The notes under the pieces are model-generated. The model made no database searches. It was not told the DNA's origin and worked only from the letters and a program-made list of their open reading frames with translations. This document shows positions 1-10,886 of a stretch of DNA of 64,000 bases, one piece after another; positions within the stretch are counted from its first letter, which is position 1, and each line of letters opens with the position of its first letter. The position numbers were made by a program, and so were the translations under genes. Location of the stretch: positions 124,001-188,000 of the forward strand of contig JADNRY010000109.1 of the NCBI GenBank assembly GCA_015501585.1, in the 5' to 3' direction. The DNA is from Rhodocollybia butyracea. Its lineage: Eukaryota > Basidiomycota > Agaricomycetes > Agaricales > Omphalotaceae.

Positions 1-2022
1 GAACAGCTGGGTTCCGCAAAATATATAATACATCCAGCAAAACAATTCCAGCACAAAAACTACGCAGCGTGAAGTCAATCACCCCGCCAACCAGGTACAC
101 GCGTAGAAACGAACAAACGAGTCAACACCGCATCAGTACGGAGCAGGATGTGGTTGAAGGACGGGTCTAGAATAGATATCTAGATCGTTCGAAGAACACT
201 CAACGAGATTCCGTTCGAAAGAGGCCAGGGGGGATGGGAAGCCTAAACGACTTCAACTGGAAGAGACACAGATCCTGTTCGGAGATGCTAGATAACAGAT
301 CAAATAGAAGAAGACAAGGAAATAAGTATAACATTACTTGAATGAAATCCAGTACATCCGGAAGAGTGAAAACTACTAGATACTTGGACAGCATCTCAAC
401 TACAAAGGTAGAATAGCAGTAGATGGACGTTAACAATAACAGACTGATAACAAATGACAAGCTAGAACGAAAGACATTCTAGTTATTCAGATTACGAGTC
501 CCGTCAGTCCAGTGCGCCTCGAGAGGCCCCCCGTTGAACGCCGCCATGATTTTGTTCAGCCGTTGGTAGGAGATCAATGTAGCTAGTAACCGAAGGGGGA
601 GGCGTCGGGCAGCTGGTAAATTGACGTTGGTTGAAGTAGTAACCTAACTTAGGAGAGGGATTTCCCCATCTTCGATGAGCAGGGCTGGATGATGCGGAGC
701 TGTGACATCGATTGGATAAGAGATCGATGCAAATGGACGACTGGGGTTGTATGATACCAGAGGACAGAAAAGAGATGCTCACCTGTACAGTGACCCTCCA
801 ACATCGCCATATGTGTCATGGCATGGTCAGGCGAATGGCCGGTGGCCCGAGATCGAGCATAGAAGAGAAAAATCTTGTATGCTTAGGAATTACATACAAA
901 ATTGTAAGTTCGATAACTCACGAATGAAGCGTTTGAAGCTGTAAGAATGAGCCAAGAAAATTCACCGTAATAATAAGTATTCAACAAGCTCTCAGAATAC
1001 TCCTGCGACTCGGATGTAAACGACCTCTGCAGTACACTGCTAGATGCCTAGTGCAACGAATGGTCAAAGATCGAGGTGAGATGGAAGTTCAACATTTAGG
1101 ATATCTGTTGTTCGACAAAGTCCGTGAAATCCAAATCCGAACCTATGTGAACCACGAAGATTTGGTGAATTAGAGTTCGATGTCGGAGATACCACTAGCG
1201 CGCTTGTTTATCTGTCGAAATTTTTCGATTTTCTCGTCCTCTTGGAGCTCTCGGCTTTATGGACGAATATCTCAAAGTTGAGTGAGCAACAATGAGATCT
1301 ACGATGCGGTATCGGATATAGGTTGTGCGCTTGTTAGAGGATTGGAACAAAGTTGGACGCAGATGTCAATGACAAAGTTCAAATACGCAACATGGAGCAC
1401 CGACGGAAATATTTACTGGACAGTCCTATATCTCAAGGGGTATAAAAGTACTATAACGGATCCGTAAGCATAAGTATTGTCAAGTAACACTGATATGCTC
1501 ACTCATACGTATATCCCAGTATCCGAGTCATGTCATTGTAAAGAACCTGTCGAATGAAAGTTTTGCCACTTCTGCGCAATGCAAGATGTGAAATTTTGGT
1601 TCTGGCAACCCCATCTTATATATTGTTGTTGACGTTGGCCTGAGGCCTTGAGGCAAGGAACTCCACACAGAGTTTGAGGGAGCCTAGGAGCACGATGTAG
1701 GACTGGGCGCCTATTCGGGTCGATATCGATAACTCTTTGACGCCTGTCCAACAATAACCTACCGTAGTAACACTGTACAACCATCCAGCCTGTGGCTAGG
1801 ACCAGTCACTGTGGTCTCTTGTCCCTTAGGCTAAACTATAACTATGAACTTCATCATGATCATGGAGGTTCGCTTCTATACGGTGGTATTGGTAGTCGAA
1901 GACCGGAAGAAAGGGAAGATTTTTTGGACTCGTTCTATGGTAAAAGTTAAGCGTAAACTTTCCATGGTCATTAATGAGAAACGTTTCATTTGATTTACTG
2001 TACAAACATGGGAACTTTTTCA
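1..2022. other. left flank of the duplicon array, no gene supported
   Basis: No convincing gene is visible. Bases 130-245 match the segment that lies downstream of the other secreted-family genes (a diverged copy with the landmarks TCTAGA, ATCGTTCGAAG and CCGTTCGAA followed by a G-rich run). Bases 1530-1760 resemble 3940-4140 of the next duplicon. Bases 1826-2022 are the 3' UTR of the first secreted-family gene: read on the minus strand they match the sequence after the plus-strand member ending at 47032, including GACCATGGAAAGTT. The remaining roughly 1.2 kb (250-1500) shows nothing I recognise. Confidence 0.5.
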
Positions 2023-2699
2023 TCAGGTTGAGGCATAGAGTCCAAGAAGCCCCTCCGCAGCCTCCTTCACGGCCTCCTCCTTCGCAGCCTCCACTTCAAT
2101 GAAGCTTATCAGAACCGTGGCGGCGGATTTCCATTCTTTTAACGGCCCAAAGTTGTCCCTAAACTCCGAGGTTTTGTCCTCCAACATTTCAAGGGCTTTG
2201 GGATTTTTGGAAAGGCGAGGGGGTATATACTGGTATTCGGGATCAGGGTACGAATTTGGACTGATAATTGCACCAAGCAACATGGGAGGCAAGCGGTCAG
2301 ATTTGGTCTTGGCTGTGGTGATGACAAATCCATAACAGTTCGGGAGACAGCGCGTGCCTCCGATGAGCTCGTAATAAGCGATTGCTTCAGTGTCGTGTTC
2401 GACATAGCTCAAGCTGTTCAGAGGCGTTATGCGATTAACAGTCTCTCTCAATGTCTTCGCCATCTCACGAATGACTATATCAATGCGTTTCCGCAAGGAA
2501 TCTTGGACCTCATCTACTGGGTTACCATCTGCATGGAGCACTCTCACTTTATACTCGACAGGAATGAATGGTTCCTAGGTTTGGGAAAGTTATAACCAGG
2601 ATAGATGCGTCATGTATGTCTTACCGGCATTGGCGCAGCAAACGTGGAGGAAATGAGTACCGCGAGGATGAAACCCAGCCAGTGATGTGTTATGAGCAT
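2023..2699 (-). CDS. secreted one-domain family protein (copy 1)
   Basis: Two exons, 2699-2625 and 2574-2023, are joined across a 50-nt intron (GTAAG donor, CTAG acceptor) in phase 0, giving 208 aa. Exon 1 is a signal peptide that begins MLITHHWLGFILAVLI and ends in TFAAP. The first ATG follows the 5' UTR shared by the whole family, which fixes the start. The body carries the family domain: a VEYKVRVLHADG strand, a helix-like stretch, the core GGTRCLPNCYGFVITT with two cysteines, then LLGAII, and an Ala/Glu-rich helical tail (about residues 180-205). This copy groups with those at 4525, 46155 and 50014 (one domain, helical tail). The domain matches no family I know, so the function is unknown. 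The signal peptide implies secretion. The frame is fully open. Confidence 0.82.
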
Positions 2700-3081
2700 C
2701 GAGGGAGACAATCGGATACTGATGTGTGAGAGGATCGTTGGGAAGGGAGCGTTGGGAAGAAATGCTAGCGACAAAGCGACGCGAGATAGAGTGTACTGAA
2801 CCAGCAGTTAGGGAAGATTTTGCTATCTCGTTTCAATTTATGTCCTCAACGCATTGGACATATGCGTATATGATGAGTTGGCACAGAAAGATTTACTATC
2901 TGGTATTGCCAATTTATGGAACAGCCCTCATCCTCCTTCGCCGTGAGCAGCAGAGCAACTGAATATTTATACAAGTTATCAGCAAGTAGAAACCTGTAGA
3001 ACCGAAGATGAGCAGCGATACACAACTCGAATGAAGAACGAGGGGCGTACTAGTTAGTCACGAGCGCCAGATCGAACGCAA
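2700..3081. promoter_or_regulatory. divergent promoter region, copy 1
   Basis: This stretch contains the 5' UTR of the copy 1 gene (reverse-complement landmark TTCAGTTCACTC) and a CATAAAT element where the better-preserved copies have TATAAAT. Beyond it lies the upstream block found in all units (on the plus strand GAGTTGGCACAGAAAGATTT, then TTGCCAATTTATG). The region was ancestrally shared with the ALDH copy that starts to the right on the other strand. Confidence 0.5.
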
Positions 3082-3480
3082 TATTTTACCAACATCCCAA
3101 ACCACAATCAGCCAGTACAGCCTACTACCCGGATCTATCCCTCTGTCACTTAACTAGATGCTACAATCGCAAAAGATTACCAAGGCACAGAAGTTCAAGC
3201 AACGGGTAAGTACCAAGTTTATTGTAGGTCTCGCATTACAACCAATTGCTTCCTCGCCCTCGTCGCTTCTTTATCGAGCGAACGATGCAAATGGGCCAAC
3301 TGATCTCCAAGACCTAGGTAATCCTTCTTGGTCTATAGCAGTCTATAGCAATCCGTACCGAATCCGTATGATTTTGATTGCCAAATCGTCTTGCCAAGAT
3401 CATTGAAGAAGACACAGGGAAAGATAAGCCGGGATTCAGGCTCAGGTGTTAGTAATTGGTTATTGCACTGTGGCAGTAAA
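3082..3480 (+). pseudogene. ALDH remnant (exons 1-3), duplicon 1
   Basis: The sequence aligns with the intact ALDH at 21098: exon 1 (about 3087-3205), exon 2 with the ATGCAAATGGGCC motif (3240-3300), and exon 3 ending like the ALDH PLGVVLVIAPW region (3368-3475). The start codon is lost, stop codons interrupt the frame (for example TAA near 3152) and nothing matching ALDH exons 4-11 follows. It is a decayed, 3'-truncated copy. Confidence 0.75.
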
Positions 3481-3489
3481 TTTCGCGTC

Positions 3490-3960
3490 TTTTCAGCGAC
3501 GACTTATGTCGGAAGAGCGGAAGCTAAGAAGCTTGAGATAGTTCGAGAAAGGGTTGCCGGAGGCATTGGAGGACGAGGAAGACAGTCTGCGTCGGGCACA
3601 GATGATACGAGAACTGCAAATGTGGTCTGCGTCTCTGGATGAAAGACAGTTTGGACACGAAAAGAAGCTCGTAATGCATGGTACATCTTTTCCTCCGAAG
3701 AACCATAATACTTGGGAGCAAACAGCCAGGAGAATACGTCAGTTGTGTTTCGGGAGGCGACAGTTGAATCAGATTCGTTGATTCAGACCGTGACGCAGAA
3801 TCATTTATTCTGTAGAACCTGTTTCGCTGCCAGTGCTAGTACTCGTGCAGCGGGGTTCCTGTATCCGTATGCCTTTGCCAGCTCAATCATCATCTCATCC
3901 CGCTGAACATATGTTGCATCGCCCGATTTTAACTGTTACGGACAGAACAAAGGAATGGAA
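3490..3960. repeat. segment Q/R of duplicon 1
   Basis: The segment is shared with 5836-6480, 14256-14990 and 17871-18490. Landmarks are GAAGCTAAGAAGCTTGA, GTCTGCGTCGGGCACAGATGA, TTCTGTAGAACCTG and CATCGCCCGATTT. Short open frames exist, but none is conserved across the four copies and no domain is recognisable. It is probably a fragment of an unrelated sequence that became fused behind the truncated ALDH before the array expanded. Confidence 0.55.
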
Positions 3961-4524
3961 TAATTGCCACTTCTGGGCAATCCGAGAAGCGAAATTTTTT
4001 GGTTCTAGCGGCGCCGCCTGACGTTGCTGTTGAGGTTACAAGCCCTTTGATAAAGATGAAAGCTATCCACAGTTAAAGCAAGATTGATCAAAGAGCAATG
4101 AAGAAATAGGATTAAGCGCCTATTCGGGCCAAAAGAGCGCCTGCTACATCTTCTCTCCGCGTACCGTGGCCAACATAGCTAGAACTGGCTCGTGTCCAAG
4201 GAATACAAACAGCTGCACCAGAAACTACCATGGTACCGAGACCATTAGGCTTGTGGACGGACTCAATCACACCCTAACTTGCCTCTCGTCCGCTAACAAT
4301 CCTGTTCTCGCTGGAAAAATGATGATTTTCAGCCATGTCAAGTAGCAGCTACAGCATCTCAAGCTCTCAAGCTTTCAAATCAGAAGAGGAAACAAGAATG
4401 GGAAGATTTTATGAATTACAACTACAAATCTATTGCACCGTAAGGAAAAACCTATTTTTATCAGGATGCTTGTTTGAGAGACGCCAGAGCCTGGACCGCG
4501 GTTTCTCTGTCAGCCTTCTCCGCA

Positions 4525-5178
4525 TCACCCATCCATTCGTTTATCGTAAAACTCATCAGAATCTTGGCCGCATCCTCTGCGGCATCCTCCATCCATTTTT
4601 TTTACTGGCACAAAATTACGCTCAAATTCGCCATATTTCTCCTTCTGGATTTCAACGGCTAGGGGATTTCCGGAAAGGGAAAAGGGCATATCTTTGACCA
4701 CGGGAAGTGGAGTCGGACCCGTCTGGGCGATAACTGCGCCAACCTGCATGGTACTCACACCGGGAGCAGGATCTGTGCTGACGATAAATCCATAGCATTG
4801 TATGCGACAGAAGGCGCCTCCGTGGAGCCCGAAATAATCCATTTTCTTCCTGTTGGCATCCGTTTTCCTCGTCTTTGTAGCGACCCCGATATTCAGAAAT
4901 CTAACTTCACCATCTCCCAATCTCGACCTCATTCTATGAATTAAGGCTTTAATGCGGCCCGGCACGAAGTCTGCGATCGCATTGGCATCCATTGGGTCAC
5001 CTTTTGCATCGAGCACTTTCACTACAAATTGGATACCAGTGGGTGGTTGCTAGTTTTGGATGAGTTAGTAACGAAAGTGGATACGTCGTGGATGTCCTAC
5101 CGGCGTTGGCGCAGCACACGCGGGGGAAATGAGTACCACGAGGAGGATGAGACCCAGCCAGCATTGTGTTAGGAGCAT
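4525..5178 (-). CDS. secreted one-domain family protein (copy 2), frameshifted near its C-terminus
   Basis: Exons 5178-5101 and 5049-4525 (intron 51 nt, phase 0) give 200 aa as read. Exon 1 is the family signal peptide (MLLTQCWLGLILLVVL, ending in ACAAP). The domain core reads GGAFCRIQCYGFIVST followed by VGAVIAQTG. After residue FVPVKK the frame changes at a run of eight A (minus strand, near 4600). Read with seven, the frame continues to a stop at 4461 and matches the Ala/Glu-rich helical tail of copy 1; as given, it ends early at 4525 with an unrelated Gly/Cys-rich tail. Either this is a real one-base insertion or a homopolymer sequencing error. Function unknown; signal peptide present. 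Confidence 0.72.
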
Positions 5179-5527
5179 CGAAGGCGGTATTCAGATACTG
5201 CTGTGTGAGAGGAGTGTTGGGAAGAGATGCTAGTGGCAAAGCGGCGTGAGAGGAGTGAACTGAACCAGCAGCTGGGGAAGATTTCGCTCTTTTGTTTGAT
5301 TTAAATCCTCGACGTAATGGACATATGCGTATATGGTGAGTTGGCTCAGTAAGATTTGCTATCTAGAATTGCCAATTTATGGAACAGCCCATCGCGAGCA
5401 GCACAAGTGTTAGTAAGAGTACTTGAGTATCTAAATTATCAGCAAGTAGGAACGAACAAATGAGCAATTGTAGGAACTTGAAGAATGATTGAAGGCGGCG
5501 TACTAGTCACGAGCGCCAAATGCGATG
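5179..5527. promoter_or_regulatory. divergent promoter region, copy 2
   Basis: This region corresponds to the other duplicons: the family 5' UTR (CAGCAGCTGGGGAAGATTTCGC on the plus strand), an ATTTAAAT element in the TATA position, then the AGTTGGCTCAGTAAGATTTGC and TTGCCAATTTATGG blocks. The ALDH remnant begins on the right. Confidence 0.5.
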
Positions 5528-5835
5528 CCTTCCTTCCTTCCTTCCTTCCTTCCACATCGCAAACTACGATCAACCCGCACAGCCAAGAGCCTTATACGAC
5601 CCGGATATATCCCTCTGTCACTAGATGCTACAATTGCAAAGGTTGCCGAGGCACAGAAGGAACGGACAAATGGATCCGAGAATCCAGGTTGCTATAGGTC
5701 TCGCATTATAATCAACCAGAACAAAATGGTACATAACAACTCTTTGGTAGGAAATCTTTACTTCTCTCACTTCCTCCTCGTTGTCCCTCTTTATCAAGTT
5801 GACGATGCGACCGGAAGATTCTTTCTTGGTCTAGC
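5528..5835 (+). pseudogene. ALDH remnant (exons 1-2), duplicon 2
   Basis: A (CCTT)n microsatellite at 5528-5553 sits where the ALDH start codon should be. The sequence then follows ALDH exon 1 (CCCGCACAGCCAAGAGCC), with an internal deletion before the intron 1 donor region, then exon 2 up to GACGATGCGACCGG and part of intron 2. Reading frames are broken by the deletion and by stops. Confidence 0.72.
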
Positions 5836-6480
5836 GGTCCACCTATCCGCAGTATCTTCGTTGTTGCAAGGCGCAACTTCGGATCTTCACTTGAGTCCAC
5901 AATACGACAGGCATCTCTGAGCCCTTGATATCAACCATCGTTACACAGGACGGCGGAAGAAGAAGCTAAGAAGATTGGTATGGTTCGAGACACAGAGAAG
6001 AAGACGCCGACGGGTGGCGGAGGCATTGAACGATGAGTGTAGGAAGACGGTCTGCGTCAGTTACGGATAACGCAGTTGGTCGTCACCTTTGGATGAAATA
6101 GTTTGGAGGTGAAAAACTTAAACCTCGTATATCAGCTGAGTTTCGGTAGGCAATGGTTGAACCACATTCGCTGATTCAAGCTCTAAAATCCAAAACTGAT
6201 TTTATTCTGTAGAACCTGTCGTCTCTTCTGGAGGGAAAATGTAGCAATCTGGATTTACCAATGAAAGTTGGCTCGTCTATGCTGGCCATCGCAACACTTG
6301 AGTAACGGTGACACTGCCAGTATTCCTGTACGTCTTTTATCAGCTTGAATAACTCTCCCCTCAACCCGCCGCACATAGAACATATGTCGCATCGCCCGAT
6401 TTGAGCTGCTTGTTGGCGTTACAGGCAGACTAGAAAGGTAATGAGCTAGAGCTGGGTTGAACGTTGGAGCTTGAAGGACG
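5836..6480. repeat. segment Q/R of duplicon 2
   Basis: This is a copy of the unidentified segment behind the ALDH remnant (AGGACGGCGGAAGAAG, TTCTGTAGAACCTGTCG, CATCGCCCGATTTGAGC). The minus strand of 6176-6376 has a short open frame, but it is not conserved as protein in the other copies. Confidence 0.5.
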
Positions 6481-6883
6481 AATTTAGAGCAAATAGACAA
6501 ATCGTTCGAAAGAGGCTAGGGAGTGACAATATTGGTGGTTCCATCATACATCCTTCGCTCTGTAAAATTATTCCGTCCTGATATTTAGGCGATATCAAGT
6601 AGCATCTCAAATTCAGACTCTGAACTCATGCAAGTCCGCTTCTATGTGGGTGGTTTCCGCAGTTATCGATATACCCACATTGGTTTGTCCATGGATGGTC
6701 AAATCAGACGAAGAAACAGAGGCTGCACGGGGAGAAAGGGATGGATTTCGCGGACTCGTTGGAGCTTGTTGGAAGCATGAACTGGGGGCAAAGTTTCCAG
6801 GGACAACTGAAAAATGATTTATTTGCATGTATAGAAACCGTAAGTAAACTTGTCCATCAGGGTACTGACGAATTATCGATCCT

Positions 6884-8311
6884 CTACATCGTCCTCTTGT
6901 GATTGACCGCCGTCCAACCCAACCCCGACTCCGACTCCGACTTGGATGTCTTCTGCTTCTTGTTTGGTGGCAGCGTGGCAGCCGTCGCAGAATGGTGGGC
7001 AGGTGCGAGAGATCCAGATCCACGTAATCCTCCTTGTTCGTCTTGCACGGGGGCTGCAAGAGGTCCAGGGAGCTTAGGAGCATCATCTGCATCCTTCGTC
7101 CATGTCCAAGCTTTTGTCGGCGTAAAATGATCCAGAAAGTAGACATATTTGTCTCGATGAGTTATAAGGCACTGGCGGTCGTTGGAAGAGGAATAATGAA
7201 CCACGGAGTCTGTCGGATGCTGCGTGACAATTGCACCAAGCATTACCTTCGCACTCGGTTCCTTGGAACAAGCTGTTCCGGCGACATATCCAAAGCATCC
7301 CTTCGCACAGAGGATGCCTTCGACGCCGATGATCTTGAAAGGAAGCATTTCGTTGATCTTGCCCTTGGGATTCATGGAGACCTGCAGCTGTGCGGAATTA
7401 AGTTGTACAGAATCGCTGGCTTTTAATTCCGGCCCCATGGCGGCACGAATGAACCCCACTAGATAGAGCTGCTCGGTTATTGAGACCGACTTTACTGCTT
7501 CACCATCTAGACCGAGCACTGTCACTTCATACTTGTGGACAGCGTCCGCAAGTAACCGCGCCCCAGCGTTCGCAGGCCCAGGCACTGTCTTCCTTTTGGC
7601 ACCCGTCCCAGGTCCCGGCTTCCTTTTAGCACCCGTCGAAGGCCCCGGAGCGTCTAGAGCCGCAGAATAAGGATCCTGAGGAGCCCCAGACTCCTTGGTC
7701 TCTGCCCACTTCCAATCTTCTGTCGGAGTCGACTTGAATTCCCTCAAAAACTTCAAAAACTTGAGATATATGTCATAATGGGTTTTACGTGCGGTTTTGC
7801 GGGCGACAGCGATATGATGAATCACGGACTTCTTGGTCTTGGCGATTATTGCACCAAGTTCCATTTTCTTCGTCGTGTCTTCGGATTTCTCGGAACGAGG
7901 TGTGCTGACGAGATATGCGTAGCATCCATTCTTACAGAACTCGCCCTCGATGAGCTCGAAATAAACCACTTCGAGGACATTATCAATATACCCCTCCGGC
8001 GGCAGGACAACTTTTTGGGGCTTGTACGACATGCTCTTCCCACCTACATCCCCCAATTTCGGCCCCATCTTTTTAATGAAGTTATCAATGCGTCCCGCCA
8101 TGGGTCTTGAGACCGTCTCTCGTGTTTGACCAGCTGCATCAAACACTGTCACTTTATACTCCGTCTGCTTTTGGGAAAGTTAGCAACCGGGATAGAGGCA
8201 ACATGTCATTGTATGTCTTACCACCGGCACTATCAGCATTGGCCCAGCAAACGTGGAGGAAATGAGGACCGCGAGAGGGATGAGACCGAGCCAGTGAAGT
8301 GTTAGGAGCAT
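6884..8311 (-). CDS. secreted two-domain family protein (copy 3)
   Basis: Exons 8311-8222 (30 codons) and 8164-6884 (426 codons), intron 57 nt, phase 0; 456 aa. Exon 1 is the family signal peptide (MLLTLHWLGLIPLAVLI). Domain 1 (about residues 34-190) contains FELIEGEFCKNGCYAYLVST and LGAIIAKTKKSVIHH. Domain 2 (about 245-400) is a diverged copy with GILCAKGCFGYVAGT and LGAIVTQ. The linker (about 190-240) is Pro/Gly rich with two GAKRK dibasic motifs, which could be Kex2-type processing sites. The C-terminus has a basic LPPNKKQKTSK patch followed by GWTAVNHK, an element also seen in the copy at 15367. The frame is fully open and this is one of the best-preserved members. Function unknown. Confidence 0.85.
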
Positions 8312-8739
8312 TGAAGGCAATAAATAACGATGTGTGGGAGGAACGTTGGGAAGAGAGCGTCGAGAGGAGATGCTAGCGACAAAGTGAAGCGAGAAGAGTG
8401 AACTGAACCAGCAGCTGGGGAAGGAGGAGCGTTGGGAAGAGAGCGTTAGGAAGAGATGCTAGTGACAAGGCGACGCGGGAAGAGTGAACTGAACCAGCAG
8501 CTGGGGAATATTTCGCTCTTTCTTTTGATATATAAATGTTCGATGCACCATATATGCGCATATGGTGAGTTGGCACAGAAAGATTTTACATACTATCTTA
8601 TTGCCAATTTATGAAACAACGCTCCGCAAGTAAGAGGCTGTAAGAGGATACTTAAAATTATCACCAAGTAGAAGCAAACTTGAAATGAGCACCAGTATTG
8701 TAGGAAGGGCGTAGTAGTGGGCCACGAGCGCCAGATGCT
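8312..8739. promoter_or_regulatory. divergent promoter region with duplicated 5' UTR, copy 3
   Basis: The family 5' UTR block (on the plus strand: GATGCTAG, GAAGAGTGAACTGAACCAGC, AGCTGGGGAA) occurs twice in tandem, at about 8341-8428 and 8429-8508. A TATATAAAT-type element follows at 8530-8536, then the shared upstream block to 8600. The ALDH remnant starts at 8740. Confidence 0.55.
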
Positions 8740-8866
8740 ATGTCTGCAACGCAATACTTGAGTTTAGTGCAACAGCGTACCAAGCCGCACAGCCAAGAGC
8801 CACACACCACCCGGATCTATCCCTCTATAGATGTCACCGAACTAGATGTTACAATCGCGCCTGAGC
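8740..8866 (+). pseudogene. ALDH remnant (exon 1 only), duplicon 3
   Basis: It begins ATGTCTGCAACGCAATAC like the ALDH N-terminus and matches exon 1 through ACTAGATGTTACAATCGC. It then breaks off and joins unrelated sequence followed directly by segment A of the next unit. The shortest ALDH relic in the array. Confidence 0.7.
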
Positions 8867-8934
8867 CTTGCCTGAGCCTCAACCACATCCTCGGAAGGGT
8901 CTTCAGAGTACCGAGTGCAGGAGCAACTAATGGT

Positions 8935-9260
8935 GGCTTTAAGGACGAATCTAGTACCGGTATCAGAATCGTTCGAAGAAAACTTGACGAAACTCCGTTC
9001 GAACGAGGCCAGGAGGGACGGGCAGAAATCCTGGTGGTTCCTAAAATGATGACGTTTTGATATTTAGGCCATATCAAGTAGCATCTCAAAGCCAGACTCT
9101 GAACTCATAGAAGCCCGCTTCTATGCGGTCTCTGAAGTTATCGGTACGCTCACACGTTACTCTAGTGTTTTGTCCATGGGTGGTCAAATCAGACGAGGAA
9201 ATAGCCCCAGGAGGTACGGGGAAAAAGGGATGATTACATGCATATGGATCGCTGGAGGTG
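8935..9260. repeat. segment A (downstream region of the secreted genes)
   Basis: This segment recurs at about 130-245 (partly), 6470-6800, 15000-15300 and 18570-18900, always 100-500 bp beyond the stop codon of a minus-strand secreted-family gene. Landmarks are TCGTTCGAAG, GGCCAGGAGGGA, GATATTTAGGCCATATCAAG, GAACTCATAGAAG, GGTCAAATCAGACGA and GTACATAAACTGGGCGCA. It includes the family 3' UTR; I see no coding potential. Confidence 0.6.
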
Positions 9261-9378
9261 TAAACTGGGCGTAGTAACAAGGTCAACAAAATAACTTATT
9301 TACATGTATGTATACAAGAGCTGTATAAAAACCGTAAAAGTAAACTTGTCCATCAGGGTACCGACAGATCGTCTACTA

Positions 9379-10289
9379 TCATTTACCGCTGTTCAACCTC
9401 TGCTTCTTCCGTGGAGGGCCCTCCAGCTCCGGTGAAGGGGACTTCGAAGGGTACATGGATTTCATCGCAAGTTGAACATAATCGTCCACATTAAATCTGT
9501 TCGCATCAACTTTATCCACATTAACCTCTCTATCCACATCAACTTTATCCACAGATGCGAGAGACTTAGGTCCATGGAATCTTCCTTGTGTGTTTCTCAG
9601 ACGAGGCTTCCGAGTTCCTTGTGTGTTCCTCAGACGAGGCTTCTGAGGAGTCTCCGACGTCGCCCAATCCCAATTTTGGGTCGGCATAATCTTCTTCAAG
9701 AAATTCAAAAATTCGATATATTTGTTGCAATGGATTTGATGGCTTGTGCCTCTTGTGGCACTCGAAGGCACATAATGAACTACGGAGTGCTTGGTCTTGG
9801 CGACGAATGCGCCAAGCCTCATGGTGCTCCTGGTGTCTTTGGAACCCTCATAATGACCTGTGGTGATGAGATATGCGTAGCATCCATCCTGACAGAAGTT
9901 GCCTCCAACGAGCTCGAAATAAACCATTTTCGTGAAGTCATCAAAATACCCCTGTGGTAGTAGGTAGACAACACTTTTCGTTCACCGTCTTGGGTCTGAT
10001 ATACACACTTCATTTGCTTCACCTCATCTCCCAATATTTTCGGTCCCACGTCACGAATGAAGTTGTCAATGCGGTTTCGCATGGGTCCTGGAACCGTCTC
10101 TCGTGGTTGACCATCTGTTGCATTGAGCACTGTCACTTTGTACTCGATCTAGTTTTGGGAAAGTAAGTAACCAGGATAGATGCGTCATGTAGTATGTTTT
10201 ACCGGCGTTGGCGGCGTTGGTGCAGCAAACGTGCAGGAAATGAGTATTGCTAGGGCGATGAAACCCAGCCAGTGATGTATTAGGAGCAT
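9379..10289 (-). pseudogene. secreted family copy 4, frameshifted
   Basis: Exon 1 (10289-10203, 29 codons) is an intact signal peptide (MLLIHHWLGFIALAILI, ending AAPTPPTP). A 54-nt intron leads to exon 2 at 10148. The family domain starts normally, but a net frameshift near 9945-9970 separates the N-terminal half from the rest, which continues in another frame with FELVGGNFCQDGCYAYLITT and ends at 9379. The C-terminal part carries a tandem RLRNTQG repeat, a VDKVD repeat and a basic PPRKKQRLNSGK end. One frameshift within otherwise good coding sequence suggests a recent loss or an assembly error. Function unknown. Confidence 0.75.
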
Positions 10290-10886
10290 TGAAGGCGATA
10301 ATCGGATGCTGATGTGCGAGAGAAGCGTTGGGAAAAGATGCTAGAAGAGAGCGTTGGGAAAAGATGCTAGCGACGAAGCGGCGCGAGAAGAGTGAACTGA
10401 ACCAGCAGTTGGGGAAAAGCTTGCTATCTTGTTTCAATTTATGTCCATAACGCATTGGATATATGCATCGATGATGAGTTGCCACAAAAAGATTTTAACT
10501 TAGTACCTAGTATTGCCAATTCAAGTAGAGTGCCAGAGGCCCCTAGGACTGACTGTACGGCTTTTGGGAGGAAGTATAACCTGTGCGGCGGGTAGAGAGG
10601 AAACAAATGAACGAAAAGAATATCGATGCTTTGACATTACCTTTCAACATTAGTGGTAGTCTTGAGGATCGGCAGAGGTCAAACTAGGTCAAACCCCATC
10701 GATGGAGTAAGGCGGTACACAATGGATCTTGATGCGTAGCGGCGGGGTCTCTTTTCCATGTTACAGAGCACAGCAGAGCACTCTGCTAGGACCGACCATA
10801 CAGTTCGGGCTTGGCTGCCCCGTATAATCGGAGGGGTTTGAAGACCCCACACCCAGCTGAGATGTTTGTATCAAAAAGCTGCAGCC
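10290..10886. promoter_or_regulatory. promoter region of copy 4 and left part of a GC-richer block
   Basis: Bases 10290-10530 hold the family 5' UTR (with a short tandem duplication of GCGTTGGGAAAAGATGCTAG) and the upstream block ending near TTGCCAATTCAAG. Bases 10640-10886 match 20560-20650 beside the intact ALDH (GAGGCGTTTGAAGACCTCACACCCAG in that copy). The match is interrupted by the TIR element at 10887 and resumes after 12290. Confidence 0.5.

Noticed and set aside
5528..5553. Possible regulatory repeat (CCTT)n
   Set aside because: A simple microsatellite that replaces the start of a dead ALDH copy; not conserved in the other units.
9945..9970. A 23-nt GT-AG interval that would restore the frame in family copy 4
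   Set aside because: Far too short for a spliceosomal intron; treated as a frameshift.
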